DNA of 64,000 nucleotides from Salvator merianae (taxonomy: Eukaryota > Chordata > Lepidosauria > Squamata > Teiidae), in assembly GCA_003586115.2 (NCBI GenBank), contig QVOM02000074.1, positions 4,366,521 to 4,430,520 on the forward strand. The letters are read 5' to 3'. Position numbers and translations under genes: made by a program. The notes below the pieces were generated by a model that saw nothing but the letters and a program-made list of their open reading frames with translations, was not told where the DNA came from and did no database searches. Positions within the stretch are counted from its first letter, which is position 1, and each line of letters opens with the position of its first letter. Shown one piece after another: positions 1 through 53,426 of the stretch.

Positions 1-93
1 TAATAATGACAGGCTTGTGTCTTGGAGAGCTGCAGACTACTTTGAAGCAGTATGGTAATTTTTGAGAACGAGGACCAGACTGAAGGCACATAA

Positions 94-207
94 GGGCCTT
101 ATTCCGGATTATAGCCTGGAATAGGGACCTGCCTGGGACCTATGATAGTCTGCACTAGAATGCGAGCGATAGGTACCTGTTCCAGGATATAATCTGGAAT
201 AAGGCCC
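94..207. repeat. Hairpin-forming inverted repeat, MITE-like
   Basis: The 28 bases at 94-121 and those at 180-207 are near-perfect reverse complements (two mismatches by eye), separated by 58 bases. The arms begin gggccttattcc and end ggaataaggccc. No clear target duplication flanks them, so the element class is open. Related wording (ttccagg, taggccc) occurs at 33330-33360. Confidence 0.55.
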
Positions 208-739
208 AGTGCAGCAAGGGCCTTGGTCTCCTTGAACACTTATTAAGAATCCACATGCAAACCTGATATATTGAGACTTGGAGAATATATAGATTTGGAA
301 CCGTTGCCATAGCTTCAGAATTGAACAAATGACTTCTGTCAGAGCGTGAAGATTAAATTGATAGTTGGTTTCAGAGTAGTAATGATAGTCCAAGAGACAG
401 TGAAAAAAAACCCTCTATTGCTGTTCTTTTGTTTTTGCAACCGAAACTGACCTTAGACATTTTCCTACTGCTCTACCCTTGTTTTGGGGATATTTTGCTT
501 CCCACCTAGAAAGCACAGGTTCTGCTGCATTCCTAAGGAATCTCTTGCTGAAGAAAAAGGAAGCATTTTGTTTATCTCACTCTCCAAAGTATCCCCTCTT
601 CCCTTTCTCTGAAGGTTTACCAGGGCTATGTGTGGAAATCCTGTAGAGAACATGCTTTTTTGGCCTTGGATCATTTGTAGTTTTTCGAGTAGCCAAGAGT
701 GTGTATCCTGTGCAAAACTTCTTCCCATTTTGCTCTAAG

Positions 740-1080
740 GCAGTGTTGGGGGGGGGGGGGAGAGCATTGTCTTCCTTTAACCAATCTGTTTCTAGGCTTT
801 GGAATGCCTTCCCCTTATCATTAGGGTCAGCACCATCCCTGATAGCCTTTTGGAAAAATTTGAAAACTTATCTTTTGCTGATCCTAAGTGTGGTTATTTG
901 TAATTGGAGCTGTTTTATTGAATTTTTAATCTTTGTTTTAATTGTGTTTGATATGTGTTTTTAGAAAGGTTTTATTGCCATAATATATGTTGGGTTTTTT
1001 GTGCTTATGTTTTGCTGTGGGCCACCCTGAGACCCATGGATGATGGGAGGAATAGAAATGAAATATAAACAAATAAATGT
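740..1080 (+). mobile_element. L2-like LINE 3' end remnant
   Basis: The segment follows the pattern of the 3' ends seen at 32400, 39300 and 43450: a decayed RT C-terminus (RLWNAFPLSL), then a poorly conserved stretch and the closing phrase gccaccctgagaccc with an aaacaaataaatg tail. Coding capacity is lost. Confidence 0.55.
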
Positions 1081-2825
1081 GTCATGGTGTCTTTTCACAA
1101 AATAAAGTATAATAACGTTCTAACTCATGTACAGTTTGAGCAGCAAACTGCTTATAAAAGCTGCAGTTCAAAATTGGCATTTAAAATCTGGGGTGTCCGG
1201 AAGACTTGCATACTCCTGAAGAAATTCCCTTAATATTGAGTATATGTGCTCTGATCTCATTAGTTTGGCACAGCTACCAGGAAATGCAGGCTTTCTGAAA
1301 AAATCCCTAGCTAGCTTAGTTACGTTGCAGCTACTGCGTTGCTACTAACTGCTAACTAACCATCAAGCTCTCAGCTCCCCTCCCTCCCAACTGTGACCAC
1401 ACAGGCTATAAAGGAGCCATCTTGCCTATAGGGAATGGAGGAGAAAAGGAAACTAAAAGTCTTTGGCCCTTGTAAGCAATCTTGCTGCCGGAGTGCCCCT
1501 TTTCCCTCCCAGACCCTTTTCCTTTTGTGTCTTGTCTCTTGCTCTGAGAGTCTTCTGGCTGAAGGGTGGCATGTAAATAAATAAATAAATACTGTGTCTA
1601 TACATGTAAGTTAATGTCTTTAGTTTTATAGTTGCATATATACCACCTTCTAAAGTGCTCAATTATATTTGTAAAAAATTTAGAATGCAGAGGACAGTGT
1701 GGATTGACTGGAATAGTCTCCTATGTTTTTTAACAGGTCCGTGAAAGTAGAAAATGAGTAAATCATGAAACCTAGGTCCTTCTTTTTGATAGCATAGGTT
1801 TCTTGTTTTCAGCACTGTGGAGCATTGAAAGAAAAATGGCATGGGTCACTAGCAGTCTGAAGTGTCTTAGTCTTCTGTGTGTCTGTCAAGATATCATTTT
1901 AAACCCAAATATTTTCTTTTGTTATTTGGCAATATAAAAGGGCTACTCGCGTGAAAACGCATCTTAAATTATACAATAGCAGCAGCTCTCTTCTTTCTAA
2001 GCTTTAACTGCTTGCTTTTAACTTCCAGCCAGCTCAGGTTCAAGATAAACATTTTATGTAACACCTAAATATGAGGAATGCAGATCTTGAGAAGAAGCAG
2101 GTGGGCAGAAATAATGGGTAGTCTTTCTCGTCTCTGCCTACCTTTTCCTCCCATTCTCTGTTCCCCTGCTTTTCCTTGGCAAGGATAGACATGCATGCTT
2201 TTGCCACACTTGGCAGAAAAGCAGATACAGGAGGGACAATGAAAAAGAATTAGTCAGCCTTTTCTAATCTTGCATACTCTTCCTGTGATATCAGCTACCA
2301 CCTCACAGCTATTTTGGAGGCCAGAGTTCTTGAGTCTAGGTCTCCATCAGATATCTACCTCGGACAGATAACAGATGAAGGAGGAAATTTGATGATAATA
2401 TTAATTGAAAAAGAAATAAAGTGTAATTGGCATATGTGTGATTTTACTGTGAGAGTGGGAGTTAAGGGAGGATGGGAATGTGTCTTGCAATCTCTCATAG
2501 CCTGTTTTGTTTGTTTTTGTTCTTTCCATCCATCTGTCTGTCTGTCTGCGTCACCTCTTTCTATGTCTCAACAGGCTTCTAGTCCACTCTAAAGCTGATG
2601 ATGGGGGAACAAAGGTAAAGAGTGATGTAATGGCAGGACCAGCCGAAAAGCATCTTTTGTTTGAGTTGTGAAATGGCTAATCTATAGCCCAGGATGAATT
2701 GGTTGTGAGGGGCTGCTTTGTGGAGCAAGCCCTGTATAGCCGCGACATCAACTGGCAGCCAGAGGAAGCATTCATCTTTGAAGGACCCTCTCAAGAAGAA
2801 ATGGGTCTAACTTTTCTCTTGCCAG
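1081..2825. other. Intron or upstream DNA of DUSP16, no gene seen
   Basis: No coding exon is recognisable. The short (aaat)n stretch at 1573-1590, after tggctgaagggtggcatg, looks like a retroposon tail. A small tctg run lies near 2535. The rest shows no structure I can name. Confidence 0.5.
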
Positions 2826-2966
2826 TCACTACCAGCATGACCTCATACACTTTGAGTACAATGGAATGGCTAAGCCTTTAAGTGAAGAGCCATTACATCA
2901 TCTTCTTCATCGTTGCTGCAAATTGGAGAGGAAGGCAGTGGCAAAAGAAGGGCCTCTGTTGTTGTC
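2826..2966 (+). other. DUSP16: Probable 5' UTR part of the DUSP16 start-codon exon
   Basis: A pyrimidine-rich tract followed by cttgccag gives a candidate acceptor ending at 2825. A second candidate, tgtctcaacag, ends at 2574. In mammals the DUSP16 start codon also lies in the second exon, after a separate non-coding first exon. Which acceptor is used cannot be decided from the sequence alone. No promoter or first exon is recognised in the window. Confidence 0.5.
2837..2881 (+). promoter_or_regulatory. Possible upstream ORF in the DUSP16 leader
   Basis: The ATG at 2837 opens a 14-codon frame (MTSYTLSTMEWLSL, then TAA) that ends 85 nt before the DUSP16 ATG. It lies inside the leader with either candidate acceptor. 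Its start has A at -3 but C at +4, so its strength is moderate. A regulatory role is inference only. Confidence 0.35.
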
Positions 2967-45734
<42,768 letters not shown>

Positions 45735-46643
45735 ACTTCTGTTTCATGACAAACACTTTCTCCTTTCTGCCTAAAACAATTCCCTGTAAATCTGAAGATC
45801 TCAAGAAGATGAAAACTGTTGGCTTCAGTGTGAAAGAAGTGAATGTGTGGTACATGTGTGCATATTAAAGAGACTGAGAAATTAAATGACAGATTGAAAT
45901 GTGCAATGGCCAATCAGTTTTTTTCTCTTGGCTTTGATAGAAAAAGCAGGTATTTCTCAAGTTTTTATCTCTGCAAACGGAGATTTACTTTTTTTGCCTG
46001 ATAGTGCTTCATCATATATAAGAAATCTTTCACTATAATATAGGCAAACATTATGAAGGATTGCTAAAACTGAAGACTTCCGTGTAATAGCACTGTCTGT
46101 CAATTTAATTCAGCCATGCATGTCTGCATGAGACTGAAGCAGGCTTTAAATCCACAGCTCACACAGTTTTGATAGGGAGATTAGAGACAGAACAAGAAAT
46201 AACATATTTTAGGTTGTTGAATTAGTGAAAGAAACTGCTCAAAAAAGCAGATGAATTGAAATGATGTACTGACTTGACTGGATGTGCCAAACGGAAGTTT
46301 GCCAAAGCGCAAACTGCTGTTAGAGGCCAACGACACTTAAGTGCTTTATCTGACAACTCAGGGTGCACATCTGCATACGTCCAATATAACACACATCTGT
46401 GCATGTGCAATGTAACGCATACCTGCAATATGTGACAAAGTACACTGCAGCTTCACCCACAGAGGGGGCTATAATGCAGATGACCAGGCTTCAGAAGATG
46501 GACAAACTCCCAGCACTGGTTAGATGTGTCTCACCTGACAGGTAAAGCACCTGGCAGTCCTGGGTCTCTAAGTGCAGTTCATTTTTCAACAAGCAACACT
46601 GGAGTATAAGACAGGTAAAATTTGCCAAGGAATATTTAGAAAA

Positions 46644-46649
46644 AATAAA
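46644..46649 (+). terminator. Candidate proximal poly(A) signal of DUSP16
   Basis: AATAAA about 0.9 kb after the DUSP16 stop, inside an A-rich stretch. It is the first canonical hexamer on this strand after the gene. Use is unproven. Confidence 0.25.
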
Positions 46650-48304
46650 TTAAAAAATATCATGCAGAGTGATTTTAGGAGAAATTGTTTTGGAGAAAAA
46701 TCTAGTCATATGGCAAAAAAATACAGTATATAACACAACTTTTCTTAGGATTCAACAATAAGATTTAGTGCGACATGAAGTGGGTCTTGAAAAGGAATGT
46801 CATCATACAACTCCAACTTGTTAGAAAAATATTGCTGTATGCAGGTGGTGGTGGGTTATTGCTTGTTTAGGGGTTTTTGAAGCAAAAAATGCCAATACAG
46901 GTATAGAATTTTTTTTCCAAATATTTTGCTGATACCATTCAGTACCATTGTTTTTCCTATTGACCTCTGAGTTGGAAAAATCTTTGGCATGTGACATGCT
47001 AAGTTTCTATGATACATCAGCCCCATTCACACTTTTAAAATACAGTGTTATAAATGATGGGTTCATGTGCATTTCAAACCAGCTTTGTATCCACTGTTAC
47101 TTAGCCATGTTCTTTGCCGCTTTCATTCCTTCTGAGGCCACAGCTCCATGTACACAGCAGAAGGTGGCTAGGGGAGGTGCCTTCTTTGTCATGGCCTCCC
47201 CGCAATTAGTCACGGTACCCCACCCGCCCCAGGCCAGGCCACATCCGGCATCATCTGAACCTGTGCACAATAGCCTCTGTCGGCTGTGGCTCATTTCCAA
47301 AAGCTGCAGGAAGATAATAAACTCACATGCAACCTGAAGACACATGCACTTGGGGATTGCACACACACATATCCATGTGATGCCTCAAAATGTTTATGTA
47401 TGCTGGTGATACTTTCATATATTACAAGAATGATCTTGTGCTCTCAAAGATTCAGCAAATACTGGTGTCAATGGATTAAAAAAAAAAAAAACAGAAAAGA
47501 GTCACATCAATAAGGCACTTCCAGCTGTTGGGAATGAAAAATGACCTGTGCGTGTGGCTTTGTGTGTTTTGGTGAGTTTTGACTGGTTTTTGAGTGCTTT
47601 TAAGATCTCAGCACTGCGGAATGTGCAACACCTTTGCCTGGGTTTGAGTGGTTTGGCACCCCATTTGGGATCAGCCTGCTCCACATTGCAAAATGTGTAA
47701 CATATCCATGTATGGATGTGGAAAGTGTGTTTTCCAGTGCAGTCTATCAAAAATCCTCATCTAGGTGTGGGGGTGTGACATCTTGTCACTTATCTGTGTG
47801 TTATGCATTGCTGTCACAGAAGACTTTGGGTGGGGACATCTGCACTGATGCTGTGCGGCGGAGGTGGCCGGCTTGGCATTTGTGTGCTCTGCCATTGCCC
47901 CCATATAGATGTTCTTGGGAAGGTGCGTGCGCTATGGCCCTTTCCATGCAGGTTTCTTTTTTCCCCACTGACTTACACTGGGACCCCTTCCCCATTCCAG
48001 TCAGTGGTATCTTGATCAAGGCTGGCCTACCTCAATGTAAGTCAGTGGAGGATTTTGCTGTGGTTTCCATAACACCCAGCCCCAAATTACAGTGAAGTCT
48101 ATTGCTCCTCTGATGGAAATTCTTCTTAAGCAACAGGTGCTGAAACAGAATCTTTGCACTAGAGGGACACCCTGCATGGTAGTTTGCTCAAAATGTCACA
48201 GGGGAAGCAACAAAATGCAAGAAGGATTCCAGAGTGGACAGTTGCTTTCAAATTAAAACAAGTTTCAGTACCATAAACAATCAAAAGATGGCATATCATA
48301 TTTC

Positions 48305-48316
48305 TTTATTAATAAA
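48305..48316. terminator. Palindromic double poly(A) signal between convergent genes
   Basis: TTTATTAATAAA carries AATAAA on both strands back to back. It lies between the DUSP16 stop (45734) and the BORCS5 stop (53196), so each gene could use one half. It sits in very AT-rich DNA, so chance occurrence is possible. Confidence 0.3.
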
Positions 48317-50437
48317 ATAAAAATAATAAATATTTCAAGTAGCAATCAGGACACAATGTTCTAGAACACTTCCTATACCAGAAAGAGTAAATGCAATTCA
48401 AGGCAAGAATTCAGAAAAGGTGCATTTTAATGGAAATCATAACACACCTTGCATAACTTCTAAAAATTCTATACTTTCAAGAGCATTGAAAACTTCAGGA
48501 AGCTGATTTTTTTGGACATATCTGCTGGGAAATCCCTGAAAATACTAGAGCATTGCATAGGGCTATGCAGAATAAGCATTGCTTAGGATAATATACCATA
48601 TATCTGTAATTGTATCTTGTATCTACAGGTACATTAGTAGGATTAGCTGAACTGACAAACCTCTAGCAAGCCTTCGAAATGGAAGCAATCATTCTGTAGA
48701 GTACAACTTGAAAACCACTATGTACATGTTACAAAGTGGATACATTTCACAGTATTTCAATATATTGGTATTATAGCAATTACATTTATAAATTCATTTA
48801 GGGTCGTTCTCAGCATACTGTTCACAGTGAACAGTCTGACACATGCTGAATTCATATTTCTGTTCCTGTTCCGACTGCATTGAAAAAAATCCAAATATAC
48901 CATTTAACAATGGCAATGCTGCATCATCTCCGTGTGGTCAGTGCAAAACATATATACACCCAGACACATACAATGGGCTTCTAATCCAACACATGAATCT
49001 TCATACGACTATTGCTTTTGTATTTCCCTTTCATTTAAATAGGTAATTGAAATGAATGGTTCTCAAACCCTACTTAATTCTTACTACTTTTTAATATAAA
49101 AGTCCAATCTAACATATATCTGTGCTTATCAGATCAGGAACATAACCAGGTCTTGAGAGTAATTAGTAGAACACAGCCACACATTTTCTATTAAGCTATA
49201 GTCCAAAATTTGGGTCTAGACCCTATGAAAATCATTGAATCATAAGAATTTTGTACCCTTCTGTAGCAGCAACCATTATAATGGACCAATGTTGTGAAAA
49301 TATGGCTGAAAAAGAATTTAAAATTCTCCATTAAGGCTGCTATCCAATCCACTTATCTTCTTTAACTACCACTGAATAGCCATTAGCAGACTTACACTGG
49401 GAATAAGTCTTGTGGCTCTGACTGATGAAAGATATAGTCTGAAACATATCACCTTTTCAACCATAATGAATTCAAAGTAGTTCACAAGAAAACAAATAAT
49501 TAAGGTACAAAAACCATTTAAAATTAACAAGCAATTAGACCAACAAAGTAGGAAATAAATAATCGTGTATTCCAAAAATACCAGATGCAATAAAGGGAAA
49601 AAAGGCTTAATGAAGTACTGCCCACTTAAAAGAAGAAAGTGTGCAAATCTGGAAAAGAGGGAAGGAACTATACACCTGAGGAGCCACCTTATGAGAGACC
49701 CTGTTCCACAACAGTAAGGACCTGAACTTCCCATCAAGGGAAGGCCTGAAAAACAGAAGTTAGAAAAGGACTGAGGCGAAAAATGAACCCTTTAAAATAA
49801 ATAATACATGTATAAGCCACAGTAGGATTCCTTACAGTATGCCTCTTGCCACTGACACATTTTTTTACACACTGGCCCCAATTCCAGTGTAACTGCTTTC
49901 TCGTTCCATCTTTTTTAATTGCTTTTTATTACAGAGGCTATCATTCATAGTTACATCTCCCAAATTTTTGTTCTTACTCATATGATTATTTCTTCTTTCT
50001 TGGAGATATTTTTCTCTCACACTCAGAAAGTCCAAGCTTGCCCAAAGAAGTTTTAGCAGTCCTGTAACAGTGTCCTTAAGTGTGAACATCCTAGTGGCAG
50101 AAGTGCGGAACAGCTACATCCACATGAATACCACTCTCCATGTTTTTTGAGTCACCGTGCTACACTCCTGAGAGGTGGGTGACTAAGCAGGTATAAAAGG
50201 AAAGCAAAGAAAGGGGGAAACAAAGCTATTACACTCTGGGTATTATTTTTCACTAAGGACATTCTAGAGAGGCTTTGGCCAAAACTGGATGTTTTACCCA
50301 GAAATGCTATGAAGCCACAAAATGCTGATGCCACTTTGTATAAAAAGTATGTCATGTTTGTTTCAATTATGGAAATCTTCTCATTCTACTTTTATTACAA
50401 CAACTCGAAATATATGCCCTAAGCTTGCTATTAATAT
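48317..50437. other. Region between the gene ends; BORCS5 3' UTR or intergenic
   Basis: AT-rich with no coding similarity. The part at 49440-49720 resembles an antisense retroposon tail (aaagtagttcacaagaaaac). How far the BORCS5 transcript extends into it cannot be told. Confidence 0.4.
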
Positions 50438-50445
50438 TAGGTAAG

Positions 50446-51280
50446 TAGAGATACACCAAACCAATTCTATTTAGAACCAGTTTAGAATGAACTGGGGCGG
50501 GGGTGACATTGAACCAACCATACCTCAAGTTAAGGGGCTCAGTCTGGTACGGAACCAAAACAGGCATTCAAATCGAATGGTTCAATTTAACTCGATCCCA
50601 TACTCCAATTGCAGCCTGGCCTCTCCCCCTGTTCTCCTGTTATGTATATGGTGTCACCACATCATGGCTTGGCATCCCTGCCATCATGTCTGTGTTGATC
50701 ATGTCTAATTTTCCTGGTGGCCCACATTGAGTTGCAGCCACTGGCCTTGCAGCTTTTTGGCCACCAATCAATGTGCTTTCAAGGCCTGCTAGGCTTTCCA
50801 GAAAAGGACAGCCATGGGTTCTCGTAGCAGACCAAGCACACCTTCAGTTCCTCAAGCACAGTTAAGTTCAAGGCCTTCCTGAAAGCAGAGAAGCACATGG
50901 CCCACTGGAAGAACACACAGCTCTCCACTTCCAGAAGTCCTAGGAGGCTCTGCAAGTTCACACCCTGGCTGGCAAAAAGCCATGTAACAGGCAGCTGGGG
51001 TCCAGCATGGGCCATCTAGAAAGTGAGACATGACACTGACGCAATGCGGGATGGCAAAATGTGATGGGATAATGCTGTGCACAGGACAGGACGAGGAATT
51101 AGAGGCGAGTGCACAATAGGGGGAGGCTACACATGTAAGGGGGAGTCGTGAAACACTTGACAAACTGGCTGCCTTGTTTGCAGAACTGGCTGACCAGCTC
51201 TAGGTTGAACAGTTTGACCTACAACCGGTCTGGATTTGTTATGAACTAAAGCAGCCATTTAATGTTTGTGCACATGCCTA
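50446..51280. mobile_element. hAT-type non-autonomous transposon (835 bp)
   Basis: Left end tagagatacaccaaac and right end the complement of taggcatgtgcacaaac, imperfect inverted repeats. A perfect 8-bp duplication taggtaag flanks them (50438-50445 and 51281-51288). Subterminal sequence contains further inverted aaccagtt/aactgg motifs. Overlapping frames on both strands (50487-51163) are not transposase. The ends resemble those at 17448 and 63966. Confidence 0.8.
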
Positions 51281-51329
51281 TAGGTAAGCCTTAATACCTC
51301 CACAGCAGGCTAACATTTTATCAATCTGG

Positions 51330-51700
51330 CCTATCAGGTTAGGGAAGAAATTAGAGAAATTCCAGACTAATGTCTCAGATCCGCAATACAAAAATTATAC
51401 AAAGGTAGCATCTTGTACATCCAATGTGAATAAGATAGGCACACTTACAGAGGCTGCAGGAATGTCAAAAGCTGTGAGACAAAGTTGTACTGCCCTCTTC
51501 GTTTAATATCAATCTACATATGATCTAGAGAGCAACTTCATATAGGTTAATGGGCATTTTCTGTTTCTGCCTGAAAGGAAAATCGGCGTCCTGCTATATG
51601 CAGATGATGTAGTCTGGCTTCCCAGCACCAGGTTAGGGATGAAGCGGTTTCTTACCAGGAAAAGTGGGGGAGCATTTTTGTCACATGCTTTCCACCTACC
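51330..51700 (+). mobile_element. LINE RT fragment, reptile non-LTR family A
   Basis: Contains AVRQSCTALFV (shifted) at about 51465-51510 and KIGVLLYADDVVWLPSTRLG at about 51577-51636, including the catalytic YADD. This matches the piece between the two RT blocks preserved at 8600 and 36240. Confidence 0.7.
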
Positions 51701-53195
51701 TTATCAATAAAGCATAGGAGATAACTTTATCCAGAGTGGCAGGTTTTGTCACTGTCTTTGGTCAGGACTAAACATATTTTTTATTCTTGATAAAACAAAC
51801 AGCTTTCAATTGATAATCTGTTGGCAAATTAAATCAAAGAAAGCCTTGTTAATTCAAAAAATCTCTAAAAAACCAGACGTGAAAGAGGATGAAACAGCAG
51901 TCTAATCTGCCCCCCATTACTGTTAAACAGCACAAGCAGTTATTTATTTAATAGTCCTATAAATTAAGAGGTAAATTTAAAACATGCACAAGCCTCAAGG
52001 AGGGAGAGACTCATCAGACCTCAAAAAAGAAACTTTTAGCACACAAAGGTTTAATAAGTCTGCTTCTGACTTTACACATACAGCTATAAAGAAACAGAAA
52101 ATGTGTGTATAGTTCCAACACTAGAGAACCTTGCAAAAGCTGTCACTGATACAAAAGGAAAGGCTCTGTATGTACTGTATCTACAAGACTCCTTCAGCTG
52201 CTCTTCAGAAGTTCCACTTCTACATCAGTGAGTTCAGTCTTCCAGTTCTATGCAGAATAAACTAGCTAAAGCTAAAAAAACCCACAGAGGGCTATATTGG
52301 AAAAAAAAAAACACAGTAAAAAGTCTTCTGGAGAAAAACCACGTCTGAAAGAGTTCAGTGAGACTCTTACAGCAGACAAGATTCTCAGAAAGGTGGATTG
52401 TTAAGTACTATCAATCTTCCCTAGAAAAAGTATAGGGTCAGGGGATGTTTAGAAGGCCCTATTTTGATCTTTCACATTCATCTGGGTGTAGAAACAAAAG
52501 GTTGAAGAATCCATCTGTAAGAGAATTCCAGAGGACATACTTTATGAGAGCTGGCTACCAGCTAGATCACCCTGTTAAATAGAGAACCGACCCTTTTTTT
52601 AGCTAACTATTCCCAGAGGCTTTGCACTGCAACAGAATGTTGACAAAGTTCTTGTAGGCAGTTGGTTTGCCAGGCTTCTCGTAGGAAATCTAGCGTGCTT
52701 AAAAGTATACTTGCATCACCACTGCATTAGAAGTTGCTTCAGAACCTTCTTCAACTTTAGAAGCTGTAGCAGATGTCCACAGATTTCCCAGCATGCAAGT
52801 TCATGCAGCAAGTTCTCTTTGAATTCAGTAGCAGCAGAGATGATATTTTCCGATGTTTGGACTGTAGCTCCCATGGTTCTTTGCCATAATGCCCACTGGC
52901 CATTGTAGCAAAGATCAAAGAAATTGGACTCCAAAAATTAAACGTTTCCAAAGTGCACTATTAGAAGTAGCAGAAGAATGTGAAGATGCAGGTTTGAACT
53001 TTGTAAGATAATATGCTGGGTATGGACAATAGTGAAAACTAAGAGAAAGCAGGAAGGAAAAAATAGCACTTTGTTTTGAAGTATATTCTAGGACAGAAAT
53101 GATAACTTTCGTTCATCCTGGCCAGTACAGGAATTTCCATGTCTGTTTCTAATCAAAGGGTCAAAGAAAAGGTGAACGGAGGTGGTACTGAAAAA
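51701..53195 (-). other. BORCS5: Probable BORCS5 3' UTR, nothing else recognised
   Basis: Directly downstream of the BORCS5 stop. On the - strand AATAAA hexamers occur near 51775 and 51940 among others. No repeat or coding similarity identified. Confidence 0.4.
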
Positions 53196-53426
53196 TTAAA
53201 GCCGGAGCTCTCTATCAGGCTTCATACTAAAGGGTTCTAGTCTCTCACTCTCAGGCAGCATGCTGTTCAACCTCTCCATCAGTGGAATGGTCAAGTCGAT
53301 GCCCATCTGAATGCGTCGAAGAATGGCAGACATCTCATTGACTTTTTGGATCTGCTCTGCATACTTTGCGTATCTCTTCTGACGTTCCTGCATTAAGCTG
53401 TAGAGGGTTTCTACTGAAAGATCCAT
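53196..53426 (-). CDS. BORCS5: BORCS5 last coding exon (C-terminal 76 residues)
   Basis: BORCS5 (LOH12CR1, myrlysin) is a subunit of the BORC complex on the lysosomal surface. BORC recruits the small GTPase ARL8 and so drives kinesin-dependent movement of lysosomes to the cell periphery (established for mammals). On the - strand, the acceptor ttgtgtaaacag ends at 53427. The exon reads [20 protein letters not shown], then [20 protein letters not shown], and ends [14 protein letters not shown] with TAA at 53198-53196. The human protein has 196 residues, and its final exon also starts at [10 protein letters not shown] and is 76 codons long. Changes are mostly conservative ([10 protein letters not shown] against DQTVPLLDRL). 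The N-terminal exons, including the myristoylated start, are not in the window. The gene faces DUSP16 tail to tail. Confidence 0.95.
   Translation of the reverse strand: MDLSVETLYSLMQERQKRYAKYAEQIQKVNEMSAILRRIQMGIDLTIPLMERLNSMLPESERLEPFSMKPDRELRL

Larger units (their letters stand above)
45735..48316 (+). other. DUSP16: DUSP16 3' UTR and downstream region
   Basis: No further coding sequence or recognised repeat is seen after the stop. AT-rich DNA with AATAAA at 46644, 47316 and 48311 offers three possible 3' ends. The last would give a 3' UTR of about 2.6 kb, plausible for this gene, whose mammalian 3' UTR is long. The 47.1-48.1 kb part is more GC-rich and might be a decayed repeat, but no termini were found. 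Confidence 0.5.

Noticed and set aside
2913..2966. Upstream in-frame ATG at 2913 as an alternative DUSP16 start
   Set aside because: The extra 18 residues do not resemble any DUSP16 N-terminus, while 2967 has a strong initiation context and matches the family start.
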